Shown here: one piece after another, positions 33,994-46,553 of the stretch | How the letters are laid out: every line of letters begins with the position of its first letter | Numbering within the stretch: position 1 is the first letter of the stretch | Assembly (NCBI GenBank): GCA_910574455.1 | Contig: CAJSYZ010000010.1 | Span: forward strand, 586,770-650,769 | DNA: 64,000 nt | Direction: 5' to 3' | From: Trichaptum fuscoviolaceum | Taxonomy: Eukaryota; Basidiomycota; Agaricomycetes; Hymenochaetales; Trichaptaceae | Made by a program: the position numbers and the translations under genes | Notes under the pieces: model-generated | Told to the model about the DNA's origin: nothing | The model's database searches: none | Seen by the model: the letters and a program-made list of their open reading frames with translations, nothing else

Positions 33994-35634
33994 TCAAGGC
34001 CAGTTGTCGAAGCCAAGGTCAATCACTGGATGAATGTGAGAGTGAAGCAGTTAGTACGGCTGGTTGCGAGTGAATGAAAGGAAAATAAACGACGAACCCC
34101 AGGGCGGCGTGATGAACCTGCATTGTATCCACATGCAAGATATCGTATAGTAGAAGCCGATGAGCATTTTTTCCACCGGAGTTTGAGTTGCATGGATCAT
34201 CCGCGGAGCAACACATGAAACGGTATTGAAAAATGTGAGAGGTAGGTAGAAATTTGAGATTGCCATCAGTTGACCGGATTTTCAGAATGTCTTTTTGACA
34301 ATTGATGTAGGAGATTGAACGCACCTTTTCTGCTTCCCTGACGCGGCGACACCGTCTAGGCGCTCGATGTCGGCCGAGTCTAGCTTGGGCAGCACCTTGA
34401 GAGTGTCGACGAGATTTGAGTGAATACGTGCGGGCGTGACCGACTTTGGGAGGACGATGATGTCCTTCTTCACTGTAAATTCAAATATCGCTATCAGCGC
34501 CATAAACACGTAAACGGACGCAAGAGACTGTTATCACACCTAGATACGCGAGCAGGATATGTGCTGGCTGGGCTTCATACTTCTTCGCCAGCTCCACAAC
34601 CAGATCATCCGTGAACAAAGGTGAGTTCGTCGACCCGAGCGGTGAGTACGCTTGCGGGTAGATCCCTTTCGAGCGCAAGTAGTCGAGGAGCTTGTGTTGC
34701 GGGTTGTACAGATGGATCTCCAACTAGAAAGGTATAGTAATGGAAGATCATGGTTAGATAAGGTCCGCTCACAGACGTATACACCGACGTCGAGTGTACA
34801 CGGTGCGGAAGGAATAGCAACACACCTGGTCTACGGCAGGAACGATCTCCGCGGTCGGCAGGATTTCCTCGAGCTTCTTCTGCGAGAAGTTCGACACGCC
34901 GATGGCCTTGACCTTGCCCTTCTTCGCGACTGCCTCCATCTGTTTCCAGGTTTCCGCGATCGACCAGGAGTAGTCGATGTCGCGCGTCCCATCCGGGAGC
35001 TTCGGAAATACCGGATCATTGCCCTTCGGGTTCAGTGGCACAGGCCAATGGATCAGATACACTAAAAGGCGGAAGACACGGGAGGTTAAGTCGAAATGTA
35101 AGGCTCAGGAGGCGATACAAAGAGAAAAGGGTGCACGCACAGTCGAGATAGTCCACGCCGAGGTTCGCAAGTGTCTGGTCTAGGCACTCCTCCACGCGCG
35201 AGTGGTACGTTCCCCACAATTTGCTAGTGATCTAGCGCGATCGATAGTTCAGAAGCTCTTCCGTATTTATTTGAACATCATGAGCACTCACGAAGATCTC
35301 TGACCTCGGGACACCTGATTTCCGAATACCCTCTCCGACGGACTTCTCGTTATTGTATGCCCTAGGTGCAAACCCCGAGTCAGAATGAAACACGCATCTG
35401 GAAACAGCCAGCACTAAACATTGACATACCACGCGCAATCTATATGCCTGTAGCCCGCCTCCGCAAGCCCATATCTGACCGCCTCAACGACTTCCTCGGG
35501 TTTGGATTGCCATGTCCCTATCCAAGTTCCAGTCGGTCAACATTATGAACGTTGGTATTTATGAGATAGCACTCACCGAGACCAATGATAGGGATCTCCG
35601 CACCAGTGTTGAGCTTGACTGTGGGTGAGGCCAT
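33994..35634 (-). CDS. NAD(P)H-dependent aldo-keto reductase
   Basis: Member of the AKR superfamily (aldose/glycerol-dehydrogenase-like), reducing aldehydes or ketones with NADPH. Starts MASPTVKLNTGAEIPIIGLG at 35634. All four catalytic residues are seen: Asp and Tyr in GYRHIDCAWAYNNEKSVGEG, Lys in FITSKLWGTYHSRVEE, His in LYLIHWPVPLNPKG. Later landmarks are KAIGVSNFSQKKLEEIL, a QLEIHLYNPQHKLLDYL segment, QAYSPLGS and IVLPKSVTPARIHSNL (coenzyme site). The C-terminus is spread over two tiny exons that read KRFITPPWV then IDLGFDNWP with the stop at 33994-33996. About eight exons, roughly 325 residues. No signal peptide, so cytosolic. The exact substrate is not predictable from the sequence. Confidence 0.92.
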
Positions 35635-36649
35635 GGCGGATGGATGGATGGCGCAAGATGCTGAAGTTGCGCAACATCTCCGAAGCTTCGAGTTAAGTAC
35701 CATACATGATGCAATCTCGGGCCGGGAAAGCGTCGAAGTCGGGTTTGGCGGACCGTGGGTTTCTGTGTTTCTATCCCTTAGGAAGACAATATCTCAATTA
35801 TGAAGATAACTTTCAGCTAATATCCAGTAAGTTGCATGAAGGATAAGAGCAAGGTGTTAGGAATCAGTATTACGTTTATTTCGTCACTAGTACTTTCGGT
35901 TCGTGGGAGCACTGCCAGTGGCAGCTTTTGACGATACTACTCGGACGTATGGAACATCATTGCTTATCTTTTCCGTCTGCTTCGCAACCTCGAAACTGGT
36001 ACTATCTTTTGTTAACGATTATTCAAGTTCACCCTTCAAACTCAGCACTATAGACATACGAACGAGTCTCCTTTTCTTCTCCCAACAGTACCGGAGTGTA
36101 GCCTGCAACTGTTCTTTGGTGAAGCGTTGAAAATAACATACAGTACGAGTCTGTTTATGCTTGTGAGTCTTGCTCAGCCTATAGCATCGTTACATGCCTC
36201 ACTTCTAGCTTACTTTATCTGCGGCAGAACTGGAGACCGCTCAGCGTCCAACGAAAAGTCGCAGGTTACGCAGCTCTTTTCCCGGCTGAAACATGATAGT
36301 CTCATCATGATTTGAGTTATTCTGCTGCGAACTGTCAGTATTGGTGGCAGACATCTTCCATTCTCTCTCACGAAGTGCACAGCACTCGGCCTTTCAAGTG
36401 CTCTGGCTGCGGGAACGCCATTGTGACTGGAGCATTTGCTTATTGGGTATCGTCGAGAGACTCGGATCCGGCTACAACTCTTTCAAGTACGAAGCCTTGT
36501 ATTTGTTCAAGAATTGCTGCCATGGGATGCTGTTGTGTCAGTGCACGAGAGTCTACCCTCCCACAGACTTCTCGCGGTAAAGATACAGCTTAAAATGCGT
36601 ATACTTCTAGGTCGACGAAGGATAACTGTCTCTACCATCCTTCAACATC
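35635..36649. other. Divergent intergenic region
   Basis: Lies between the start of the aldo-keto reductase (minus) and the start of the FAD oxidoreductase (plus), so it presumably holds both promoters. No gene seen. Confidence 0.5.
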
Positions 36650-38839
36650 ATGCAGAGGCTGCTTTCTGTGCTGTGCTTCTTTATTTCAGCCCTTTTATCT
36701 TTGTGTCTTGCCGACCACGACCGACGATGTAGGAATCTCCCCGGAGAATCAGGCTTCCCTTCAAGAGCTGAATGGGACAAACTCAATTCTAGTATCGATG
36801 GTCGGCTCGTGGCGGTGGTTCCCTCTGCAAAGTTCTGCCACGAACTTCCTTCCGGGAACTGCTCATCGCTGCAGTGGTCAAGTATGCTATTTCGTGCCAC
36901 TGTCCCTGGTGCTATGGCAAACGTATGATTGTCGGACAGTAATGTATTCACTAATCTGTTTACTGATATGAAACCCGTATGATTGTATTTAGACCAACTG
37001 GGAGCAGGTACGTCCTTGTGTGCCCGTTAGTATGCTGGTAACCAAACTTAACATATCTCCAGGACTACCAGTCGCAGCCTCCCTCTCTTTGCCTGCAAAA
37101 CGGGACAGTGTGTGGTCAAGGTAACGTGCCAGTCTTCGCAGTCAACGCCACTGAAGCGCGCCATATTCAGGCAAGTAGTACGATTCCAATATGAACTTTG
37201 CTTCGCTGATGTTGAAGTATAGTCTGGCATCAACTTCGCGGGCCTGCACAACCTCAAAGTCGCAATCAAGGCATCGGGCCACGATTTCCTAGGCCGTTCT
37301 ACCGCTAAGGGGTCGCTCCTACTATGGACACGCAACTTTCGAAACGTCTCGTTCTCTGACAACTTCGTCGTGAATGACACAGCTATGGGAAGCGCCATGA
37401 CAGCTGGTAGTGGCATGCCTCTTAACTTGCTATACGAGGAAGCGAAGAGACAAGGAAAATACTATGTTGGTGGCATCACTGCGACCGTCGCGCTGGCGGG
37501 TGGCTACATACAAGGTGCAGGTCACTCTGCATTCTCTCCAACATTTGGACTTGCAGCGGACAATGCTCTAGGTAACGTTTAATTCCAGACTCGGTCTTTG
37601 AGCTTACTAACTCTCGCAAAGAATTTCAAGTTGTCATTGCGAACGGCAGTCTGGTGACGGCAAATAAAGGAGAGAATCCCAACCGTAAGATAACTAACTT
37701 TAGTCTTGACACTCAAATAGCATCTGATTAAATTGCCCCATAGTGTTCTGGGCCCTTCGTGGAGGAGGGGGAGGCAGCTGGGGAGTGGTCATTTCAGCTA
37801 CTGTCAGGACATACCCTATCTTCAATGCAACATCGCACACCGTAGGCATCATCGCGTCTACGAACGAATCGACCGCAGACCTCATGACATTACACGCTCG
37901 GCATATTTTCGACTGGGACGACGTGCGTGCAGGACAGTACTTTTCGGTATTCAATAGCAACTTGGACCCCTCAGTCGGCGGAAACTTCCTTGCGTTGAAT
38001 ACGTTTTTTGCAAACAAGAGCGGAGACGAGGCGAAGGCTCTCACGAAGCCCCTTTTGGACGATGCAAGGAGCATGAACTTAAGCGTTCAAACGGAAGAGA
38101 CAGCAACGGGACTTTCGAATGATCTGCTGTTTGTGGACGATGACCAATTGGGATTAAACGACATTCTTGGATCAAGGCTGATCCCTGCCAAAGTATATGA
38201 GGAGAATCCTGAAGCAATTGGACAGGGTATAAAGGGGTTGATCGAGAATGGCGTCCCGCAGTAAGCAGCTCCCTATACTACAAATGTTTCTCATTGAAGA
38301 ATTCTCCTTTTAAAGGATAATAGGTCATATGCTTGCTGGATGTAAGAATCGCAATACCGTTCTATTCATGAACATCATCGAGGAATTAAACAATCTAGGC
38401 AAGGTCGCCGAGAACGCAAACATCGAGTCTGCGGTGACCCCAAAGTGGCGTACAGCGAAGACACATGTAAATCCGTTCATCATCAACTTCCAATAAGTAG
38501 CATCACCATTGATTTCTTCTTCAGGTCATCGCCGAATTTGACTGGCCAGACAGTTTCAGTCCTGCGGAGGTGGAGGCAGTTAAGCAACGAATGACTCGTG
38601 ATTGGGTGCCGATTCTCATACGAATGACCGGAGAATCTGACAGTGGTGCTTACTCTAACGAGGCGGATGTGCGGGAACCGGATTTTCAACGGACGTTCTT
38701 TGGCGCGAATTATCCTCGTCTGCTACATGTCAAGAAGCTGTATGACCCAGACGACCTCTTCATAGTCGCTGCCGGAGTCGGAAGTGAAAGGTGGGATGCA
38801 GCCGGGATCTGTCGCATTTCAGAAATGAAAAGTGGATAG
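36650..38839 (+). CDS. Secreted FAD-linked oxidoreductase, berberine-bridge-enzyme-like
   Basis: VAO/BBE family flavoprotein; these oxidise alcohols, sugars or alkaloid-type substrates, often in secondary metabolism. Signal peptide [20 protein letters not shown]. Exon 1 runs past a tempting early donor to ATVPGAMAN, then joins [19 protein letters not shown]. The FAD-binding part has [15 protein letters not shown] with the His that is usually the covalent FAD link, [36 protein letters not shown] and [15 protein letters not shown]. The second covalent site, normally Cys in a GxCxTV context, is Thr here (GGITATV), so linkage should be mono-covalent. The C-terminus has [18 protein letters not shown] and ends SEMKSG. 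One intron starts with GC (after EARHIQ). Many N-glycosylation sequons fit secretion. About ten exons. Confidence 0.9.
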
Positions 38840-39332
38840 ATCATGCCTGCCGGTCGGTGTGGGGGGCTGGCCCGGGAAGGTGCTATATCTTACTATATAC
38901 ATATGTTCGGTCAAACTACTGTATGCCTTGATTTTTCCAGCATCTCCATTTCTTGAAATCGTACAACTTCAGGTGCAACGGTTCGTCGAAAAATCGAGTG
39001 ACAACATAATTCCGAATAACAATATATAACATTACAAAATTAATTTCATTACTATGAATCATGCGTAGCTGAAAGCAAAGAGATTATGAGGAGACAAAAA
39101 CATAGCACAATGATCCACGGGGAAGAAAGGCACTTTGGTCAGAGGACAGGCAGGTTTAACGCTCCTCAGCGTATATATGAGTGATGGACCGTGGAGTACT
39201 CATCGGATGGTCTCTCGTCCGCGATAAGCAATGAACACTCTCTTGACCAGCAGAGTGTTGCATCGTGAAAGAGAAAGGTAAAAAATACGGGGTATAGCTG
39301 CCTGAAGACAGTAAAATCTGGCGGTATGGAAA

Positions 39333-40412
39333 TTAAAACATAGATACTAAGCACCAGATGACCCATAGGAGACCCATCGCACCCATGCTGTGTACGGGAT
39401 TTACGAGGCTAGGCGCACCGTCGATAAGTGGCGCAGCCAACCCAATAGTCTGATTGAGGCAATCCAAGAGGTTTGTATCAATACCGCTCGGAAGAGGAGT
39501 ATCAGTACCGTTCGCATTGTCAGACAATGCCGCCGTATCATTATATCCATCGAGTGTAAGCGAGACACTACTGGCCCGGTAGTATTGAACGACTTGTTCT
39601 GGTTTCGGGGAGTTCGTTGCATTCGGGTTGAATGGCTGTGGCGTGAAGTTGCTGGACGCGTTTGTAGCTAAGAAGGACGTGCAGTTTGCCGTGATAGAAG
39701 AGACAAGTGAGATCGTAGTTGAGTTATCAGCAATAAGATGAAATGTTGTGTTCGTAGAATTCGATGCAAATGTCGCGGTCATAAGCGGACCGCCCGGTCT
39801 AGAGCTGTTATTCGCGTCGCCGTACTAACGGGAAGACATGTTATGATGGATACTATTTCGAAAAAGAGAAGGGAACGGACTTCATTATCATTCAGATAGC
39901 GAGCCCCACTGAATGCAGCACCACCCCAGACGAGAGGCCAGAAGTAGAATGGAAATCCTAGCCCGGCTACCCCGCGCTGATTAGCAAATCCAGGATATCC
40001 GCTTCCGTATGTTCTGCACAATAAAACCATTACTCAGAGCTTCTGTGCGCTTAGACCTGAGTCCTTACCTCGTACCGAAGACCTGATCTCTTGAACCCCC
40101 GCCCTCAGTCCGTCCAGCGAAAAGCTGGCCACTGGGGATTGATGTGACCTTCCCTCCACCGGCGCCATATGCAGTGGCAGAGTTTCGGCCACCTGTAGAC
40201 CCAGAGATTGGAACTGATGAACGGGCTCCGGTACTTCCGCCAGACGAGCCTCCAGTAGTCCCCCCACGGCTTCCACCGCTACTACTTCCCCCACCACTAC
40301 TTCCGCCGCTGTCCCCGCCTCCACTGCTTCCTCCACCACGGCCTCCTCCCCCACCGCCTTTCCTGCGAAACAGCCTTTTGTTCGAGGATGAGCTGATGAA
40401 AGGTATGAACAT
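39333..40412 (-). CDS. Gly/Ser-rich secretory-pathway membrane protein (basidiomycete family), intact copy
   Basis: I do not know a function. Three exons are inferred. Exon 1 begins MFIPFISSSSNKRLFRRKGG and runs into about 70 residues of almost pure Gly/Ser (poly-purine/pyrimidine-biased DNA), then GRNSATAYGAGGGKVTSIPS and GQLFAGR. Exon 2 gives TYGSGYPGFANQRGVAGLGF then PFYFWPLVWGGAAF. Exon 3 begins YGDANNSSRPGGP and is rich in Asn-x-Ser/Thr sequons (FASNSTNTTFHLIADNSTT), with CTSFLATNASSNF, LPSGIDTNLLDCLNQTIG and a hydrophobic C-terminus GAMGLLWVIWCLVSMF. The tail suggests a GPI or membrane anchor. A paralogue at 52397-61224 is interrupted by a transposon, and the two align along their full length. 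Confidence 0.8.
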
Positions 40413-41532
40413 CGTGAGGTAGGTATCTTCAGGAGTTGGACAAACTCCTCAGCTTTAATACGTTCTGTGCCTTTTTATTCGTCAAGCCTTAGTCAGGGAA
40501 TGCAATGCTGTGAATTGAATTGTATGGTCCTAAGATTCTGCTAGTCGTAACCTCATGGGGCAATTGAGCGCTGAATCCTTCCGACGTATCAGGAAGATGG
40601 TCGGGCCGAGTTGCACGCTTTCGACGAGGCTGTACTTCGGTTATTCTGAATGTTAACGGAAAAAGATTTGGGTTGCGGAAAGAAATCTTCAAGTCTTGAA
40701 AGTGTTTATAATCAAAGACAGTACTTCAACGCGCAAAGATGCAATGTTGCTGGAGTCTACTATGTGAAAGACGGAGGAGACATTGGCATGATGGTGGGAG
40801 AGAGGATGGAGTTACGTAGTACAGTAATAATGCTTAATGGACTTGCCACGTGCCTCCGCCAAGAATAGCATAAGGTTTTAGCATAAATAGCAAGGCTGTG
40901 CTCAGGCTCGGCACATTGCAGCCTGAGACATTGTACTTAATCAGTATGCAGTATTCTGTGCTTAGATAGACTGCACAACAGTAAGTGTATCAATACTTGG
41001 ATCTCTTAAGCCCCAGGCTGATGTAAATAGTTATGAATTTAAATTGCCCCATAAGTCAACTCGCATGAGCCTGAGGACAGTATGAAGGGCCTAAGCGGCA
41101 ATGTGTAAGAGTAATTTGGAATCGAACGGATTGCAACTTTACGTATGTTGCCCTCCGACGACTTGGTATGTTTCGAAAACTCCAGCTTTACCAAACGTGC
41201 CCAACTGCCGCCCAATTTTCCCCTCTCTGGCTGTTAAATTGGCCTTACCTTCGATAGCTTGATGCCGGAGGTATTCTCATAGCGTCCGAATTGACTCCAG
41301 TATATCTGAGCCATTATCTGACTGAGGGATATTATTGTTGTTGGATAACTAATGGCAACTTACGGTGATAAAAACGGCACAGTTTGCTTACATTGTACGT
41401 GAAGGATAATGAGAGGACCGCATTTGAGCTAAATGCTATGTCAGTGGTGACTTATTTCGCAGATTCGCATTCGATTGATCCTCTAGAATAAGAGGAACCA
41501 TTGGCAATTGCAATATGGGCCACCGTAGTGGC
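40413..41532. other. Intergenic region, no gene seen
   Basis: Presumed promoter of the Gly/Ser-rich gene, then sequence without convincing coding potential. Confidence 0.5.
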
Positions 41533-41627
41533 AAGCTCCCTGGCTTTCCTTTGGGACCCTTGTGCTTTGAGCTTGTGTTCCTTGGGACTTGTGCGCGGAC
41601 GTGGACGAGGGCAAGTCTGGGCTAGTT
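41533..41627 (+). repeat. 95 bp direct repeat, copy 1
   Basis: AAGCTCCCTGGCTTTCCTTT to GTCTGGGCTAGTT; nearly identical (one visible difference, GCG versus GCA) to 41872-41966. Confidence 0.9.
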
Positions 41628-41871
41628 GAGCGGAAGTGGAACTGTGACTGTGTCCTCAACCGTGAGTACCGCGACCTTTTCCCCCGATGAAGCTAGCAGC
41701 ATTGTCGAGAGCGCAAGCTCAACAATGAGCGCTGACTCGAGCACTCCTACTGCTGCACAGGATAACTCAGGCTTCCCTTTGACAGTGAACCTGACCACAG
41801 GGCCGTCCAAGGATGGCTCTATAACCGTCGATTGTCCACCACTCCTAATAAGCTCCTACCACCACCATGCG
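41628..41871 (+). other. Ser/Thr-rich open stretch between the direct repeats
   Basis: An open frame beginning at about 41626 reads MSGSGTVTVSSTVSTATFSP and continues Ser/Thr-rich to GFPLTVNLTTGPSKDGSITV. Composition looks like a mucin-type linker of a wall or surface protein. It runs into the second copy of the 95 bp repeat, so it is more likely a captured or decayed exon than a gene. No family recognised. Confidence 0.35.
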
Positions 41872-41966
41872 AAGCTCCCTGGCTTTCCTTTGGGACCCTT
41901 GTGCTTTGAGCTTGTGTTCCTTGGGACTTGTGCACGGACGTGGACGAGGGCAAGTCTGGGCTAGTT
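41872..41966 (+). repeat. 95 bp direct repeat, copy 2
   Basis: Partner of 41533-41627, offset by 339 bp. High identity suggests a recent local duplication. Confidence 0.9.
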
Positions 41967-42276
41967 CCAGCGACCAGTGTTCCCCGGGACTGATGTGTGG
42001 GCTTGGACAAGGACGTGTATGGACTTCAAGTTGGGCGTGAGAAGTATATGAGCGTGTGACAGATTCCGGCGTGCCAGTGGTATCTGGACCTGATAAACAT
42101 AGTAGCAGATGAATTGTATCACATATGTATATAGTAACTGTATTTGTTCAAATGCCATTGGCCTTTGTGGTAGCAGTCCTGGGGAGATCCTACCAGCAAA
42201 CAGTTAGAGGCATCCCAGTAGTAAGCATCCTAGAAGAAAATTCACCGAGAAGACGTGGTCCAGTGCAAAAACATAT

Positions 42277-43676
42277 GTAATAAAGACAACCATAAAAATA
42301 GATAATGATTACAGGATACAATACCGCAACTTTCGAGATGTACGAAAGGCTTAAGGTACAATTTTACTAGCACACAAAAAGCACAAAAAGAAAAGATAAA
42401 ACATCAGAACTGTCCATCATCGAGTGTCCCAGTTGAGCCGCGTCGGTTCTTGACGATGTTCAGGATCCAGGTCTTCCGTATCCATGACCGCTACGTGAGG
42501 CGCATACTCAGCTTCACCATCCGAAGGTCTCCATGCCAGAGAGCCAGCGATCTGTAGACTAGTATCAATACTGCGCTTGTGGAAATCTTCTTCCATGCGC
42601 TGAGTCGCTGACACCATTTAACAACTGGGAAACGCTGGACAGCCGATCGAGCATGCAAGATAGCACCCTCGTCTTCCGTAGACTTAAGCACCATTTGAAT
42701 TGTCATTGTAAGCTGGGACAACATGTGTGCTGATGAACTCAATTTGACAGGGAACCAATGTAACCAAAGTCAGATAGCAGATTAGAGACAGAGAATATGA
42801 ACTTACCCATCCAGGCATGAGACCGAGACCACCAAGACGAGCACAAACACCAAAGGCAACTTTGCGACCGAACTCGACAGCGACTAAACCGAACGGCTCA
42901 TCATGTGAAGGGATCAAAGCGAAGTCGGCACCACTGAACAAGTACGGAGGCAGAGCAGTTTACTCCGGCTTCGAGTACACTCGGTCCCGATACATCTCTA
43001 TGAGACAAGCAAGCTTCTCCGCAGCAAAACGACCGTACAAATCAATGACGGCATGATCTCGAGCTCCCAGTGTCCATCTGCAGTATTGTCCATCTGGAAG
43101 TCCACTCCTCTGTCGAAACCCCACATACTGAACGGACCACAGGCGAGGAAGTGAGGGACACGGCGCCGTTGAGCATAATTCCTGTCCGCATGCACAACAG
43201 TATAGGCTGAAGCAGCAGTACCAGACCAGTCTAACGCAAACTGAATCAGTAAGTATACAGCAAATATAGGAATAAAAGCGCTTACATTGCTCAATAATAT
43301 GCTCGCCTGTCCACCAAATTTCATCATTATCAGACAAGCTCTTATCTATATGCTTGTCACATCTCATACGCAGCCAATGTCATCAAGTTCTGTCCGTAAT
43401 TCCACGAGTACCTGAACATATCAGCGCCTGGTGCGTGAACGCGTACTTCCCAGAGCCAAAGTCAAACCCGAACGCATTGTTGTCGTAGTCCGCAGAGGAG
43501 AATACCATGGGATTGCAGGCGGAGTCCTTGTGCAAGAGGAGATGGTCGCGTGCGTTCGTTGACGAGGTGCCGTCCTGCGAAGGCGGGTTATTCGAAGTGA
43601 TGTCAATAATCGTCTGACACGCCCGTCAGCGTCGCGTTCCGCGCTCACGAACCCTTCCCAGCACCCGAAATCGTTG
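42277..43676 (-). repeat. Tandem duplication unit 1 inside the glucan-synthase pseudogene
   Basis: About 1.4 kb that recurs at 43691-45106 in the same orientation, starting at GTAATAAAG(A/G)CAACCATA and ending at CACCCGAAATCGTTGC. The units differ by scattered substitutions and small indels. They are separated by about 14 bp of filler (AGTGCAATTACATTA). Confidence 0.9.
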
Positions 43677-46067
43677 CAGTGCAATTACATTAGTAATAAA
43701 GGCAACCATAGAAATAGATAATGATTACAGGATACAATACCACAACTTTCGAGATGTACGAAAGGCTTAAGCTACAATTTTACTACTAAGCACACAAAAA
43801 GCACAAAAAGAAAAGATAAAACATCAGAACTGTCCATCATTGTGTGTCCCAGTTGGGCTGCGTCGGTTCTTCACGATGTTCAGGATCCAGGTCTTCCGTA
43901 TCCATGACCGCTATGCGAGGCGCATACTCAGCTTCACCATCCGAAGGTCTCCATGCCAGAGAGCCAGTGATCTGTAGACTAGTATCAATACTGTGCTTGT
44001 GGAAATCTTTTTCCATGCGCTGAGTCGCTGACGCCATTTAACAACCGGAAACGCTGGACGGCCAATTGAGCATGCAAGATAGCACCCTCGTCTTCCGTAG
44101 ACTTAAGCACCATTTGAATTGTCATCGTAAGCTGGGACAACATGTGTGCTGATAAACTTGATTTGACAGGGAACCAATGTAACCAAAGTCAGATAGCAGA
44201 TTAGAGAGTCGAGACAGAGAATATGAACTTACCCATCCAGGCATGAGACCGAGACCACCAAGACGAGCACAAACACCAAAGGCACCTTTGCGACCGAACT
44301 TGACAGTGGCTAAACCGAACGGCTCATCACGCGAAGGGATCAAAGCGAAGTCGGCACCACTGAACAAGTACGGAGGCAGAGCAGTTTACTCCGGCTTCGA
44401 GTACACTCGGTCCCGATACATCTCCATGAGACGAGCAAGCTTCTCCGTAGCAAACCGACCGTACAAATCAATGACGGCATGATCTTGAGCTCCCAGTGTC
44501 CATCTGCAGTATTGTCCATCTGGAAGTCCACTCCTCTGTTGAAACCCCCCATACTGAACGGACCACAGGCGAGGAAGTGAGGGACACGGCGCTGTTGAGC
44601 ATAATTCCTGTCCGCATGCACAGCAGTATAGGCTGAAGCAGCAGTACCAAATCAGTCTAACGCAAACCGAATCAGTAAGTATGTATACAGCACATATAGG
44701 AATAAAAGCGCTTACATTGCACAATAATTTGCTCGCCTGTCCACCATATTTCATCATTATCAGACAAGCTCTTAACTATGCTCGTCACATCTCATACGCA
44801 GCCCACGTCATCAAGTTCTGTCTGTAATTCCATGAGTACCTGAACATATCAGCGCCTGGTGCGTGAACGTGTACTTCCCAGAGCCCAAGTCAAACCCGAA
44901 CGCATCATTGTCGTAGTCTGCGGAGGGGAAGACCATGGGATTGCGGGCGGAGTCCTTGCGCAAGAGGAGATGGTCGCGTGCGTTCGTTGACGAGGTGCCG
45001 TCCTGCGAAGGCGGGTTATTCAAAGTGATGTCGATAATATCGTCTGACACGCCCGTCAGCGTCGTGTTCCGCACTCACGAGCCCGTCCCAGCACCCGAAA
45101 TCGTTGCGGAATCGGTGTTTGCAACCACTCCGCAGTTCACTGCGGTGATCGAGGAGCCTCCACCCTTGCCCGAGCTTGAGACGATGAACGAGATGCTCGC
45201 CATCACCTGGGCACAGTTTATCGGGACATTAGATTCCAAGCTGATATCGACCGTCGTTGCATTCGCATCGCCCGACTCCGTCTGTATTCGAGCATCGTGA
45301 CCTGGCCTGAACCTCGTCAACTGCGGAGGGCCGTGAACCGCTCCGCCTCAGGCACAAGCAGCTTGAAGCTATACAGATCCATCATGATACTATTCAAGCG
45401 TCCCTGGAACGGCGTGTTGCTGTTGTTGAAGAACGATGACAGCGAGTCTTGCAAAGTGTACGTAACAAACGGCGCAAACAGATTCTTCACGACCGTCCCG
45501 CTCAGCTCCCCGCACGCGAGGCAGCCCATAAGCCCAGTTCGATTTCCGTCTGATTTGAACCAAGTAGCTGTTTGAAACGTGTCCCATCTCCGCGCTGCAC
45601 AAGGTCAAATCCATCCTGGAGGGCAGCATAGACACTGCGGAGGTAGTTGAACTGCGTGTACATGCGCTGCACCTCTGACATCGGGTCAAAGTCATCAAGC
45701 AATTTCGAATCATTGTAGCAGCCTGTAAGAGCCTTCTGCAACGGCATGTTGGAATATTGATCTGAGCCGAGCTTATAGCATCCATGACGCTGCCATGCGG
45801 GGTTGGCGGGCATAGCTTGGCAACTGTTCCAAGATCAGCGTTCAGGTCTTGAGAGATATGAAATGAAATGTGAAAAAGGTACTGACCCAAATAGATAATT
45901 GCTAGCACCGTTATCTCTGTTCCTTGCCATAGTATGGAAGGAAAACACCAGGCGGGAAACACCAGGCATGACCAAGCTTGTAACGAACGTCGCAAGTACA
46001 CTGAATTTGGGACCGTTTACCAAGCTCTGCCAGCGGTAGTAGACATCGAAGTTACTTGTGTCGAACA
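42417..46067 (-). pseudogene. Alpha-1,3-glucan synthase pseudogene, 3-prime portion
   Basis: Minus strand, read right to left. First come amylase-domain remnants MFDTSNFDVYYRWQSLVNG (46067 inward), NPAWQRHGCYKLGSDQYSNM and FNYLRSVYAALQDGFDLVQR. Then comes the post-catalytic region (GVSDDIIDITLNNPPSQDGT, ADYDNDAFGFDLGSGKYTF), and then, after loss of most of the protein, the synthase-domain end [20 protein letters not shown] with [12 protein letters not shown] and a C-terminal WRPSDGEAEYAP segment. The last two parts occur twice because of the tandem duplication. The same TAA stop interrupts the synthase part in both units (44386-44388 and 42960-42962, before [13 protein letters not shown]), so inactivation preceded duplication. 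Intact fungal enzymes have about 2,400 residues; this is a small remnant. The 5-prime part lies at 50801-51572, across a transposon. Confidence 0.88.
43691..45106 (-). repeat. Tandem duplication unit 2
   Basis: Second unit. At its right end it continues directly into upstream glucan-synthase sequence, so unit 2 is in the original position and unit 1 is the added copy (inference from continuity). Confidence 0.85.
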
Positions 46068-46553
46068 TACATCAGGAAAAGTGCAAAAAAAATCCAGGCT
46101 GGTAATAACCTCTGGAATCAAGAATATACCAGGGAAACGCAGGGAACCCCTGCAAGGAATAGACAGCGTTTATAAGAGCTTGGATTTCGCCGTAAGGCAA
46201 TGTAACCATGACGGCTCTTGTAACCCGTGTGAGAATTTTGGGGGTTGGAAGGCCTGGAATCTCGCGTAACCCCTGTAATCCTGCTCATCGATATAACGGA
46301 TTCCAGCCAATTACGACGGATTCTGTGTGATATATTATCCAAATTCGGACATAAGGCTTGCCAAAGTGCCAGACCTGACAACGGGTTCTGGCCTATACCA
46401 TGAGTTGCAGGCCATATATCTCTTAAAATCCATTGCCAGCGGCATAAACATTGCTGCCTATTCAGCATCCCAGGACCTTTCAGCACATAAAATGATATAT
46501 AATAATCCATTTTTATTCAGCAAAATCTAAATTATTTACATGCATACAGATGA

